From positions 36,354,802 through 36,418,801 of the forward strand of contig JAOWCC010000064.1 of the NCBI GenBank assembly GCA_030867875.1: 64,000 nucleotides of DNA, written 5' to 3'. Positions 35,066-45,409 of the stretch are shown here, in pieces. Under the pieces are notes generated by a model. That model did not search any database, was not told the origin of the DNA, and worked only from the letters and a program-made list of their open reading frames with translations. Position 1 is the stretch's first letter. Every line of letters begins with the position of its first letter. This stretch comes from Actinernus sp. WN-2022 (Eukaryota > Cnidaria > Anthozoa > Actiniaria > Actinernidae). The position numbers were made by a program, and so were the translations under genes.

Positions 35066-36020
35066 AGTGTGTCGGGAACTGGAGCCTAATAACTCAAGTT
35101 AAGTTATATTTAGATGACTTTTAATCAGATATATCCAGAGCGTAAACAGAAACATTTAAGTGTAGGTGTAGCTTCATTACTAGCGTGTTTGAAATGGTTA
35201 AAACACAGGAAGTCATCAGTAAGATTCTTTCAGGGAAAACCCTTTTCAATAAACACTAAGTTTAGATTTGTTGCCAAATTTAATAACGTTGTATCCCTTA
35301 GTTTAAGCATAAATAGAGCTCAAAAATCTGTAAAATTTCAGTAGTGTTCGGACAATAAAGACTCAGTGAAAACCAAAGTGTGCGAATTCATCTTCGGAGG
35401 CAGATAGTTCGCGATAAAAGTTCGTAATGCGACTTGCGATACCTCTATATCTCAAACAACATAACAGGAGTCTAAGTCAGAAGTTTGCGTTGGACCTGAT
35501 AAGATTAGCCAGCTTATTTTCAGGAATTTTCAAACTAAATTTACCCTTCGAAAGTAACGATCCCTCGAAAGTAACGTCTGGTCAGGACAGCAACAATCGA
35601 AAGTAACGACACTCGCCACGTTCGGGACTATATTCTCACATAGCTCACTTCCGGTTGCCGTCCGCATGTCTTGACCTTTTAGACATGTCCCGTTCTAGTC
35701 TACGACCGCGCCAAACGTTGCCGATAACTCGCTTACCGAACAAGTGAACGGGGGCCGTTTTCTAAAGACAAAAATAAGAACCGAAGTAGTTTTACTGGCA
35801 ATTAAATTAAGTATTGTGTGAAGTTAACCGCACACTAGACACTGCACAATCTTCTCCATGTACGCTCTGCACTGCGCTGAGTACTATTTATCTTATGTTT
35901 TGCAATGTGTCTTCCAACATAATTCGCTCACAATTTCCACTAGAACACCTAAACTAAACTAAATATATGCTTTAGGCGGCAAGTACGAGTCAAGTTCGAG
36001 TCAACCCCCTTACTACTTAA
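35066..36020. other. intergenic, short repeat cluster, no gene
   Basis: cgaaagtaacg is repeated three times at about 35547-35610. Otherwise no supported feature. Confidence 0.45.
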
Positions 36021-36266
36021 TTATGCTATGCTGTGACGTATCTTGTGCGGCGTACACGGGCCATAAACCGCGATTTCTAAGTCAACTAATGAGATTATTC
36101 TATCGGTAGGAACCGGTAGGAATGTAAACCCTGGTGGAGGGTTAGGGTTTGGTTTGGGGTCAGGATCAGGTATTATGGCTGTAGGAATCATTATTAGGAG
36201 GGTTAGAAACAGCAAAGTAAACACTCGGACCGATAAGCTGCCGTTAATTTCATCGATTGTTGTCAT
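36021..36266 (-). CDS. possible small secreted or signal-anchored Pro-rich protein
   Basis: An 81-residue ORF starts at the ATG at 36266. A hydrophobic stretch at about residues 15-31 (VFTLLFLTLLIMIPTAI) is followed at once by a Pro/Asp/Asn-rich segment (PDPDPKPNPNPPPG), then an ordinary tail. The layout suggests a signal peptide and a short secreted chain, but there is no second helix and the Pro-rich part comes from a simple ggkttagggtttgg-like repeat on the other strand. It may be a chance ORF. I list it because it has the same hydrophobic N-terminus as the small membrane proteins. Confidence 0.25.
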   Translation of the reverse strand: MTTIDEINGSLSVRVFTLLFLTLLIMIPTAIIPDPDPKPNPNPPPGFTFLPVPTDRIISLVDLEIAVYGPCTPHKIRHSIA

Positions 36267-36692
36267 TGGTGTTTGATGTGGAATTGTTCACATTACAGTA
36301 AAATGTTCTTCCCGCTCTTTGAACTCAGTACTTGGTACTAGTGTTGTTATTCTAGTGCTTCTAAATTCTTCTCGATAGCTCTGCTCATGGATCCAAATTG
36401 GGATATCAGCTTTCACCTTAATCGGTAAGTATGCATTTTAGGTTTATATCTTCATGCATTTGCTGTCTTTCGAGACTAAACAAACTAAGGTTTACGCGGG
36501 AATTATGAATATTTCATTCTAGATCCGTTACCGTACGTTCCAAACTGGATGACGGCGCATTAACACAAGCAGCATTCTTAGCCTGCTCCTCACTCGGTTT
36601 ACTTGAGTACAGATGCGCTCTGATGCAGTTGGTTTATGAACAGAACCATTGAAAATGAAGACAAAAAACGCATAAATCGTTCGCGATTCCAG
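36267..36692. other. intergenic, no gene recognised
   Basis: No supported feature before the fold-back element. Confidence 0.4.
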
Positions 36693-36930
36693 CCGACTCG
36701 CAAACATTAAATGGGTTGAACCCAGTTACATTAAATTTAATGTTGTGGGTTGAACCCACACCGAATGATAATCTAAGCAATGTCACGTATGAAGATAGTC
36801 ATAAAAAACATTTAATTTCTTTCACGATCTCCTTATCCCTTCCCAGGATCCTAACCCCTTTCAGCATTATCCCTCTCTAAGTTAAATTTGTCTAATTAAT
36901 ATATCTTACTTTTATATCTTACCTTCCGAT

Positions 36931-37004
36931 TCCTCGCCGCGAGGTTTGAACCCAAGACCTTCGGTGTGCAAGACCAAAACTTTACCAATGAGCCACAGAA
37001 ACTT
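36931..37004 (-). other. tRNA-like segment, probably a pseudogene or SINE head
   Basis: On the minus strand the sequence has an A-box-like TGGCTCATTGG, an anticodon-arm-like stem TTGGT/ACCGA around the loop CTTGCAC (anticodon TGC, alanine-like) and a B box GGGTTCAAACC. The two sides that should make the acceptor stem do not pair, so this is not a functional tRNA gene. It most likely derives from a tRNA or a SINE promoter. Confidence 0.5.
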
Positions 37005-37102
37005 GCAACGGAACGGCTCTCATTCAAAAATTAATAATCCTAACCATAAACCTATCCCTAACCGTCAGTAAACAAGTTCCCAGGTAAACGACGGGTTCTC
37101 AC

Positions 37103-37580
37103 CAGGGCGAGGGGTACTCCCTAAAAATTAGGATGTGGTTGTGCCGCGAAGCCCTTGAAACCCTTACCCTGTTCCAGGCCAAGACATTGTATTTTTGCGA
37201 CCCTGTTCAAGATAAAATGGCAAAAAAGGTACCCTGTTCCAGGCTAGAAACAACGAAAACATACCCTGTTCCAGGCAAAATGGCAAAAAGATATCCTGTT
37301 CCAGACCAGGCTAGCATCTGATATGATACGCGCGAGACGTTGCTCTCCACTCACCACTCGAATCATAAACAGATAAACGGACTCTGCGTTTGCAGCGGCA
37401 AGGGACCGTGAATAACTCAAACCGCGATCCCGAGGCCCTTCCAAAAATTACGACCCTGTTCCAGACCAAAACAGTGATTTATAGACTCTGTTCCAGGCTA
37501 ATAATTGTCAAAAACCATACCCTGTCGAGCGGCACGTACCCGTATAGCCTATATATGGGAGTAACCCCCCGGGGGGTTCT
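37103..37580. mobile_element. GGGGTACTCCC element with internal minisatellite, copy A
   Basis: The element starts aggggtactccctaaaa and ends with tatatgggagtaacccccc, imperfectly inverted. Between them cctgttccaggc-like phrases recur several times in a degenerate tandem array. Copy B lies at 43305-43855 with a related motif (tctgggatagggtat, the complement type). Confidence 0.65.
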
Positions 37581-37743
37581 CACCCACCTACAGCTAGGGT
37601 TCACATGTAAATTAACAACGTGTTCTGACTGTAATGCGAGCACATTTTTGTGAATTGCTTAGATTATAATTTGGTCAAGGTTCAACCCACAACATTAAAT
37701 TTAACGTGATGGATTCAACCCATTTAATGTTTGCGAGTCAGGT

Positions 37744-38166
37744 GGCGATTCATACTGAACGGTGAAGTCTATACCACGAGCAGATCCAATATCAACAATC
37801 AGAAATAAACATAGGGCCCTGCCTATTAAAGGGCAACTCGCGGATGGTCAGTGAGCTATTTTGTGTTGTGTTACTTAAGTGTAGACGTTGTTGGCAGAGA
37901 CTATATGTGTGTAGTATGTGACGAGATTAGTTTCGCTGAATGCCTGTGTAGCAGTTAAAGGTAACATACAGAGAGCGTCAGCCTTGCAGTCTTCGTATAT
38001 GTCCGGGCATTATTCTGCTGCCATATGTTCTGTCTGTTTTCAATTCTAAAAACAAATATCCCACAATAATGTTTTGCAAACCCAGCAAGAGAGAATGATA
38101 TGGGAAAGCCATTTATTTAACTGGCCGACACCGGAAATGCTTATTTCTCGTCGCTATTAACATGCT
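37744..38166. other. intergenic, no gene recognised
   Basis: 37824-37862 is the inverted partner of 25349-25391. Nothing else is supported. Confidence 0.45.
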
Positions 38167-38404
38167 ATGAAAAGGGCTGTGTCACGTTTTGATATGAACT
38201 AACGAACCTCTCGGCCATGTGGGATGCTTAAAATCAAAGCAAAAATGACTAACAAACAGTATATATAAACAGTCTCCAGGGAAAATATTGAAAATCCTTT
38301 CAATCAAGCATTGAGGGAGGGAAGTTTAACTGTTTGTATGATCCAATTAACAGCCACCAACCGAGCGATTACTCGATACATGCGCAGTTCCATGACATAG
38401 GCCC
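38167..38404. mobile_element. non-autonomous element, inverted copy of 54896-55196
   Basis: gggctgtgtcacgttttg, cctctcggccatgtgggatg, acagtctccaggga and gagcgattactcgatacatg are all shared, in reverse order and orientation, with 54896-55196. The better copy has TTTAAAGGGGCTATGTCA-type ends, which again points to a TTAA-targeting MITE. Confidence 0.75.
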
Positions 38405-39116
38405 AATTGGGATCAATTGGCCCAATAGGCCCAATTGGGATCATGCGGGATTATATTACTAGCGATAAACGGCTGAAATGGCATGTTTCCTTCACTAAAT
38501 TTCAAGTGAGAAGTCTGTAGTTGTAGTAGAACTACTTGAAATAATTTTATTCATGCGCCCTCATCTAGATAGATGGCCTGTACAAGTTGCGTATAAATGT
38601 TGGCCTGGGAAACCGAAATTAACCGGAATCTTATTTTCAAAATCATAAACATAATTTCTATAATGTTATTGTAGTAAATTAGATGGCCCAGCTGGCCGCT
38701 AGCAAGATTTCAATTTGGTAAACGAATAGTCTCAAAGCTTTCGATTCACAGCAACAGATCGATACTATACTGATATATAGCTGGGATCCGAACTTCAGAA
38801 GCATAACCATAACTTCTATAATGTCGAGCGGTTTGAATTAGTGTAGCAAGATAGACACAGACAGCAGAGAAACTTCAGTAAATTATAAGTCATTTCGGAA
38901 TATTTACCTTAGAAAGCGGCATATCTACAGCATGACCAAATCCTTTCGAAAGCTTCAACGCGTTTGTTTCCTCACAGTCACCGGCAGACTTTTATGAGTC
39001 GTATACTTCAAAACTAGGCTCTATTCCCACCGGTTGCGCGAAACGGCTGGTGATCGAGCCTATATATACACCTCATTCACTGATAAGGGCGTGGTCTTGG
39101 TATTTTACCAGTTTAG
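38405..39116. other. intergenic, palindromic ggcccaattggga cluster
   Basis: At 38400-38450 the motif cccaattggga recurs as direct and inverted copies with caattggcccaatagg between. No gene recognised. Confidence 0.45.
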
Positions 39117-39410
39117 CAACATGTCCAATGTATGAAAAACAACATCCTTGCCATGCGAAAGAGCATACCAACATTGGTGATTCTGTAGAATTTGAGTGTT
39201 GTAGCATAAAACGGCTGTAAAGTTACAGCGATTTGAAATTAGAGAGATTTGTATGAGAAATACCATGTAGGCCTTTCCAGCCTCGCTTTCATGTATTTTC
39301 TACATTTAAAATGCTCGAGCTTACATGTGGTAGCAATAGCTTCTCTGTACACATTAATCTTCCAATTTATGCAAATTTATAGTTGGCGGCCATTATGAAT
39401 GAGGTCTGAT
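39117..39410. repeat. diverged dispersed repeat, partner at 60435-60800
   Basis: The shared landmarks in order are accaacattg, gaatttgagtgt, agagagatttgtatga and ccagcctcgctttcatgt. The two copies have the same orientation. Confidence 0.6.
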
Positions 39411-39433
39411 ATCAACCGATATCAACCTATATC

Positions 39434-39524
39434 TAGCCTGCGTGCAGACGTTCTCTCTCGATCTCCCTGCAAAAATCGGGAAAGAGACGTCTGCGAAACG
39501 CCGTTGATAATCGTGTTCTGGTCA
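39434..39524. mobile_element. about 90-bp MITE, left copy
   Basis: tagcctgcgtgcagacgttc to gataatcgtgttctggtca. Nearly identical to 40490-40573 in the opposite orientation, differing only by a 6-base and a 1-base indel. It has its own internal fold-back (gcagacgt / acgtctgc). Confidence 0.8.
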
Positions 39525-39691
39525 TAAATTATCATAATTAAAATTCGTAATTATTTTTCCTAGGCGATTTTAGCGAACACAACTGCGTACATTCTCTGTC
39601 TACTTCTTTGAGAAAGAGTTGCTGGACATTTTCTCTCAAAACTATATTCTTCCATACAGCCGATGCAATCTGGCTATAAGTTCCACGAAAC

Positions 39692-39991
39692 ATGTTACAT
39701 CTTACCCAAACTTTCAAGGCCTTCGTGTTAACATTTGTTTTGCTCGGCCATTCAACCGGCTTAACTTGGACGACTGTCTTCTGTGTTTTGTTTGGTTCAA
39801 TATTTTCACCTACAACAACTGAATCATCCAGAATTGGTAACACGGACGGACAAATGGGAGAAAGTGGAATATCATGGAGGCCGTACATGTACGTAGATTT
39901 ATTTGATTTTCTCGCTGCAGGAGTTTATATTCTTGTGGTCGGCAACCTTCTACGAGGAGAAGTACGTCGGCTCGATCGCATTTTCATCTAG
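39692..39991 (+). CDS. possible small single-pass membrane protein
   Basis: An intronless ORF of 99 residues from the ATG at 39692 (A at -3). The N-terminus is signal-peptide-like (FKAFVLTFVLLGHSTG, residues 8-23), followed by a short segment rich in Thr/Ser/Gly. A second hydrophobic stretch (about residues 70-87, LFDFLAAGVYILVVGNLL) would be the transmembrane helix, with a basic tail RGEVRRLDRIFI. The last residues IFI would fit a class II PDZ ligand. Minus-strand open frames overlap, so coding is not certain. It sits between two inverted copies of a short MITE and in a window with clearer genes of the same plan. Confidence 0.35.
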   Translation: MLHLTQTFKAFVLTFVLLGHSTGLTWTTVFCVLFGSIFSPTTTESSRIGNTDGQMGESGISWRPYMYVDLFDFLAAGVYILVVGNLLRGEVRRLDRIFI

Positions 39992-40489
39992 AGCAGCTCG
40001 TTTCGGGGCAGAGCTGGAGTCAGTCTGACTCAAACAATTCCCTAGCACATGTACTGTCCCTCTTCTTTACGACCAGATATGCGTTTGTGGCTTTCGAATG
40101 ATGGCACTCGTATAATAAAAGATCTGCCTTCGTAGATTATATTTCACATCTCGTCTTTTCTTCAACTTCAAGAGGCAGTGTTTACAAATATATGGCGAAT
40201 TTAAATGAACTTCGAAGCTAAGAGTAGAAAGCTCAACTTTTATCCTAGATTCTTGTCGTTATATATGTTTCACAATATCAGCAAAACTAGGAGCCCATTA
40301 CAAAAAAATGGGGCAAAACTTCTGGCAAAACATAAGACACAACTAGAATACCACTACGGGATGAAGGGTTTCGAAAAGTAAACATGGAGTCATCTCGGGA
40401 AGTTATTAGCCAATCATATATGACTTTATGACAATCCTCCGTCAACAGCCAATCAGCGTGTGGTCCTCAAATACTGGAGAAGAAACACG

Positions 40490-40573
40490 TGACCAGAACA
40501 CGATTATCAACGGCGTTTCGCAGACGTCTCTTTCCCGATTTTGCAGGGAGAGAGAACGTCTGCACGCAGGCTA
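40490..40573. mobile_element. about 84-bp MITE, right copy (inverted)
   Basis: Inverted partner of 39434-39524. The two copies enclose the ORF at 39692-39991. Confidence 0.8.
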
Positions 40574-42033
40574 CCTATATCAAGCGTATTTCAGAGAGTC
40601 GAAAATAGGAAACCGGCTAAACCGAGTCTAGCACATGAAACAAAAACTTAGAGTGAATTGTGTTTTATTGCGGTCAGGGCTTTTGATTGCCGTTTTCGGG
40701 TATACTTTTAGTACGTGTAGAGTTTTGAACAACAACAACAATTTATTTACCCAATTCAAGAATTAGAAAAGAGAACAGAAAAGAGAAAAAAAATTCAGTG
40801 CCACATTGAACTGACACATTAAACTGAGTGCGAACTCAGCTAACGGTTGTTTTACTGGGGCAATTGCACTGCTAAGTACTGCAGTTGGTTAATAGGGGAT
40901 AATCGTTCATGTTCCTTTGATCAATTAACTTTATCTGTCACCAAAACCCTGAAAGATGGCACGACCTGTCTCTTTATGCGTCTAATTCATTCAAAGAAGC
41001 ACTTTATAGGATGCCAAGCTGACTAAAACTGACATCCTGATCAGGACAATTCGACCAAAACCAAAACAGGCTTAATCTTCCAGTTAGTTGCCTAACTGAT
41101 TTGCCCGAAACCTAGCTCCATGCCTTCTCCCTTTCCCACATACTAACACAATTATAAACTTCTGCTACGTTCCCATGCACCAAAACTCGAATCGAGAGGT
41201 TTTCTTGTTGCGAAGGATTTTTTAAATCCATCTATACAAACGCACAAGCCCAGAGATACGAGGAGAATCCCCCAATAAAATAACGATTGGTTCTGAAGAT
41301 GTAAGGAGTCATTGTGGGAGAATTTCAAAGATATGACTGTACAAGAGATGAGTTCCTCTTTTAATTTTACGGATAAAAAGACAAACAAGTTTACTGTCGC
41401 TTGCGGTAAATCCAGTTTACAATGTCATCATGTGGATTCGAGTATTAAAAATACGTTTTGTGTTTACTTGAACTCACATGCTACCTCAAAAACTTGAGTT
41501 GTTGCTGTCAGTGCAGGTATACAGATAAATAAATCTAGTCATATAGGAAGACAAAATATCTTAAAAAGAGTCCTTAAAGACTTAGAGAATTATCATGTAT
41601 TTCATTTCCCTTTTCCTTTTTTGGAATTATGACTAATTACAGCTACGAAAATGAAATGTGGCCTTCCATAAAATGATTAAGGACGTCCTCAAGCTTCTCT
41701 CGATCCTAGCTACAATTACTGCTACAGCCCACCAGTCATTCTATCTGACAGATATACCTTTTATCCTATAAATTTTAGCTTGAAAGATCTAAGTACTGTC
41801 ACATAAAGACGTGTCTAAATGATGACGTTAACAAGGTGTATAATGACAAGCTTTAAATGCTGGTCGATAACGGATTTGATGAAGCCATTAAACTGGCAAA
41901 TCACACTCCAGCTTTTGACAGCTGTATTGATGTAGTATACATTAATTCGCGGCTAGGTACGTGCTTTATGTGACATGTATAATTAAACTTGGGAACTGAT
42001 TTCTTGGTCTCTAAGAAAACAGACCTTAAAGTA
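40574..42033. other. intergenic, no gene recognised
   Basis: A stretch with aacaacaacaacaatttatt near 40731 may be the 3' end of a minus-strand LINE. Otherwise no supported gene. A TATA-like tataattaaa at about 41978 precedes the next gene. Confidence 0.4.
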
Positions 42034-42474
42034 ATGATGGCGCAGAAGCTTGTTTTGCTTCTTTCTTTTATGATAGCACTCTGTACATCTTTATGCAAAG
42101 GGTCGAGAAGTGAGGGTGCACGAGACATTCGTGAAAAGAGAAATGCCAACTCATCGCTTCCTGTGGACAACACCAAAGATGAACAGCCTGCCAATAATAC
42201 CAAGAACAGTGGAATGATTGCGGTGATCTTTCTGGGTTCAACCTTTTTTCTGGTGATTCTTCTTCTTGTAATGCGATTCTGTTGTATTGGTCGGCATACT
42301 GGTCATGACGATGGTGAACAGGTTACTCTTAATAACATCAGGTCATTTGTTGATACCTCAGTTGAGTACATTTGTGAGGAATTGGATAAAATTTCAAGCG
42401 AGGCTCAGGGTACGCGATCACCCTCTCATAATCCAAGTACTGTACTGCATGAGGAGAAACCCTTTTATATCTAA
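42034..42474 (+). CDS. small single-pass membrane protein, Cys-Cys juxtamembrane type
   Basis: An intronless ORF of 146 residues. I start it at the ATG-ATG pair at 42034/42037, because these directly precede the signal peptide (QKLVLLLSFMIALCTSLCKG); the frame opens 45 nt earlier with another ATG. The ectodomain starts SRSEGARDIREKR, basic with a furin-like REKR, and has sequons NSS and NNT. The transmembrane helix is about residues 61-80, then MRFCCIGRHTGHDDGEQ, with two membrane-proximal cysteines and an Asp-Asp motif as in the 13.5-kb gene. The tail is about 60 residues and ends PFYI, a possible class II PDZ ligand. A TATA-like element lies about 55 nt upstream. No known family. Confidence 0.65.
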   Translation: MMAQKLVLLLSFMIALCTSLCKGSRSEGARDIREKRNANSSLPVDNTKDEQPANNTKNSGMIAVIFLGSTFFLVILLLVMRFCCIGRHTGHDDGEQVTLNNIRSFVDTSVEYICEELDKISSEAQGTRSPSHNPSTVLHEEKPFYI

Positions 42475-43304
42475 AAAAACAACTTAGTACTCCACATGCT
42501 ACTTGGTCGGTTTTATTTCGCTTGTTGGTATACAAAAGCGTTTGTTGTATTAGATTTGCATATCACATATGTCTCGGTGTCCGCTAGCTCGAGCTGTCAG
42601 GACACTTATTGATGTTCTAGACGTTTATGTCACTACAAAGGATGTGTCCATTTATATACTCAGGCAATAACAGAAACATCAAAAATCTTCCCTTGTGACG
42701 GAGTTACATGGAAAGTGAAAAATTGAGAGCCATCTCTTGGCCTAGGAAATGTGAAACGTGATTTGGTAACATGTAAGGTTCATAGAATACGATCTTTCAT
42801 ATGTGAAGTATATTCAATTAATGAATGGCGGCAGAAGTGAATGCGTATACACGACAGTTCTATAATAAACTGGTCTCAAAATCAGTCATCAGATGCCGTG
42901 CTTTAAAAAAATGACTTTTGAGGAATTTTAACAATACTTGATTTCAGTATCTTACTGTCTTTATTCACAACCTAAAATATATTTTCTCGTCATTTAGTGT
43001 GATCTGTGTTTTACCGAAATAGGCATGGCTGATAAATTGTTTCCTCAGCTGGCAAAGAAGAGGCTACAACAGGATGAACTGTACAATGACAAAGCGCGTT
43101 CGATTGACCTTTATTCCGGCATACGAATAGATGAGATATTCTCTGGAAATCACTGGTTCAAGAACATTAGTGTAAGCTACAAACGCTTACGGACATATGA
43201 TATTTAGGCAGCGTTCGATTAACCGTATTCCTGAATACGAATAGATGGAATAGTCTCTGGAAACTACTGGTTAAGGCACTTTTTGCACTACTTGCTACAA
43301 ACGC
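42475..43304. other. 3' flank, no gene recognised
   Basis: An aataaa occurs at about 42863. The 60-residue open frame at 43025 is not supported. Confidence 0.4.
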
Positions 43305-43855
43305 TTAACGCCCGGGGGGTGGGGTACTCCCTTACATGGGCTATACGGGTATGTGCCGCGGGATAGGGTATTGGTTTTGAGTTGCCGAGGTCTGGGATAG
43401 GGTATCCTTTTTACGGTTTTGGTCTGGGAAAGGGTATGGATTTTGATATCATTGTCGTTGACTCCATGCTTAGCGCTCTATCGACCACACTACAGCTTAA
43501 AATACCATATTAAAACAAAACAACGGCTTTCGTAGTGTAATTTTACTTGAAGTAATGCAGATCATTCTAATAAACTATGCCCCCAAAACATTGAATTAAT
43601 TGATATTTTGATAAATTGTGATGCATGAGTATGAATCTATGGTTTGTGTCTGGGATAGGGTATAGATTTTTTGCTTCAAGTCTGGGATAGGGTATAGATT
43701 TTTTGCTTCAAGTCTGGAATAGGGTATATATTTTTTGCTTCAAGTCTGGGATAAGGTATGGTAAACGGCATTTTTAGGTCTGGGATAGGATTAGGGTTTT
43801 GAGGTCTCGTGGCACACCCCTACCCAAAAATCTTCTGAGTACCCCCCGACAATGC
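43305..43855. mobile_element. GGGGTACTCCC element with internal minisatellite, copy B
   Basis: Starts ggggtggggtactcccttac, includes gggctatacgggtatgtgcc, and carries a 32-bp tandem repeat (gtctgggatagggtatagat plus tttttgcttcaa) three times at about 43649-43745. It ends near a gagtaccccccg phrase that inverts the start. Confidence 0.7.
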
Positions 43856-44455
43856 AATGCATTGCAGTGCAATGCAATGGTAATTACAATTATAATAATA
43901 CAATGCGATAATTAAAGTCGTTAACGAAGGGAGTGGTTGCCCAGTCTCTCGAGCCAAAGGCTCGTGTAAAAAACGCACGATAGAATAACAATTAATATAA
44001 ATATAACAATATCTTATGGTAAGCTACGTGTACTGAATGATAATAAAACATGATAAAATCCTAAAAGCTATACAATTTATATACAATAAAATACGTCTCG
44101 TACCGTATAATACAATGAATAATGTACTGATATATAATATGTACTGATAATGTATTGATAACATAATCAATGTTGTGAATAGAAAATTAAATTCACAGAA
44201 ACGGAAATATCAAGACGAAAATATATTTTTTAATTTACTAATAGATCCGCCTTTAATATTACAAAAAGAAGTTTGTAAATATATACATGACTGCTTCAAA
44301 AAACGCAAAAATAATAGTTAAAATAACGGCTACATTGAACACATAATAAATTATATACTCTCTTATACCTGTATCTTACCTTACGCTTGTTAGCTTTCTC
44401 AGCAGGTCTGAGACCTATGTATATACAATTTTGTATATTGTGCCAATAAACACAT
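43856..44455. other. AT-rich intergenic, no gene
   Basis: A short palindromic run of tgcaatgcattgcagtgcaa occurs at 43857-43880. The rest is AT-rich. Confidence 0.45.
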
Positions 44456-44480
44456 ATATCTATCTATCTATCTATCTATC
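44456..44480. repeat. (TATC)n microsatellite
   Basis: tatctatctatctatctatc, about six repeats. Confidence 0.9.
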
Positions 44481-44627
44481 TTTATAATATAGATATGATA
44501 GTACGCGCGCTCTGATTGGCTAAGAAGCCATGTTTTATCAGAGTATATAACATGGTTAGCCATGTTATATAGTTTTCAACTGGCGGTTTCCTTTCATCGC
44601 GCGCGTAAATCAATATTATAAAACAGA

Positions 44628-44806
44628 TAAAGAAGCCTTAAATCCATGTTTTATACTATCATAAAACACTCTGATCATTTGAGAACACTCTAGAAATGTT
44701 GAAAGCACGCGCCTTCGGCTTGTGCTTTAACATTTCTCTCATGTTCTCAAATGCCCATCGTGTTTTATGATAGTATAAAACATGGCTAAGGCTTCTCTAT
44801 TTGTTA
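44628..44806. mobile_element. 179-bp fold-back MITE
   Basis: agaagccttaaatccatgtt, tttatactatcataaaacac and atttgagaacactc at 44628-44690 are mirrored at 44720-44806 around a centre near cgcgccttcggcttgtgc. Confidence 0.75.
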
Positions 44807-44869
44807 AATAAAAGCCTACAAACGTGTAATATATATTATTAAATATTATGTTTCTTGCCATATAATAAT

Positions 44870-45045
44870 ACCTCTTATGAATGATATTCTGCTTAAGATG
44901 AACTCCCAGCATTTCACTCTTTTTGTATTACTTGATTTAAGTGCAGCCTTTGACACTGTTGATCATCAAGTGTTAATCGAACGGCTGCACACAGAAGTTG
45001 GTATCTGCGGAAAAGCTGTTGATTGGTACAAGTCTTACGTACTGT
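44870..45045 (+). pseudogene. LINE reverse-transcriptase fragment with palm motif A
   Basis: The frame from 44877 reads FTLFVLLDLSAAFDTVDHQV and later GKAVDWYKSY, the first catalytic block of CR1/L2-type enzymes. It is cut at about 45042 by a fold-back insertion, so only about 55 residues remain. Confidence 0.8.
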
Positions 45046-45143
45046 TCAATAAACTCGCAGCAGTGTTTTATCAGACATAAAAACGCGAGGGCGTCGTTTT
45101 TAGATCTGATAAAACACGTGCTGTGAGTTTATTAAACGGCTTC
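45042..45143. mobile_element. 102-bp fold-back MITE in a LINE fragment
   Basis: ttcaataaactcgcagcagt and gttttatcaga are mirrored by tctgataaaac and gctgtgagtttattaaac. It sits exactly where the reverse-transcriptase frame stops matching. Confidence 0.7.
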
Positions 45144-45409
45144 AAAAACTTATAATGGTACTTAATGAAACATTGAACCTTTGTATTCACAACGCCATGC
45201 AAAAATTCGAGTAATCGCCACCGCCGATTACGAACATCTCAAGGGAATGACATGAAGAAATTACCATACTATGTTGTTTGTTTGGTTGGCTTCAAGCGGA
45301 CGTTTCGCAATGCTGAAAGCATTGTGTTGCAAAGAACGCCCCAGGGCAAGACGAACCTGCACTTGAAGGATTTGGTGTCGTGGTTGACATCGATAAAGTT
45401 CAAGGCGCT

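Larger units (their letters stand above)
36693..37743. mobile_element. about 1.05-kb composite fold-back element
   Basis: The outer arms are about 65 bp: gactcgcaaacattaaatgg, ttgaaccca and acattaaatttaatgttgtg at 36693-36760, mirrored at 37675-37743. The interior holds a tRNA-like segment (36931-37004) and a GGGGTACTCCC element (37103-37580), so it is a nest of elements. No transposase was found. Confidence 0.75.

Noticed and set aside
35114..35344. 76-residue plus-strand ORF
   Set aside because: It is short, without a signal peptide, helix or repeat evidence; length is expected by chance in AT-rich DNA.
36931..37004. Functional tRNA-Ala(TGC) gene
   Set aside because: A and B boxes and an anticodon arm are visible, but the acceptor stem does not pair.
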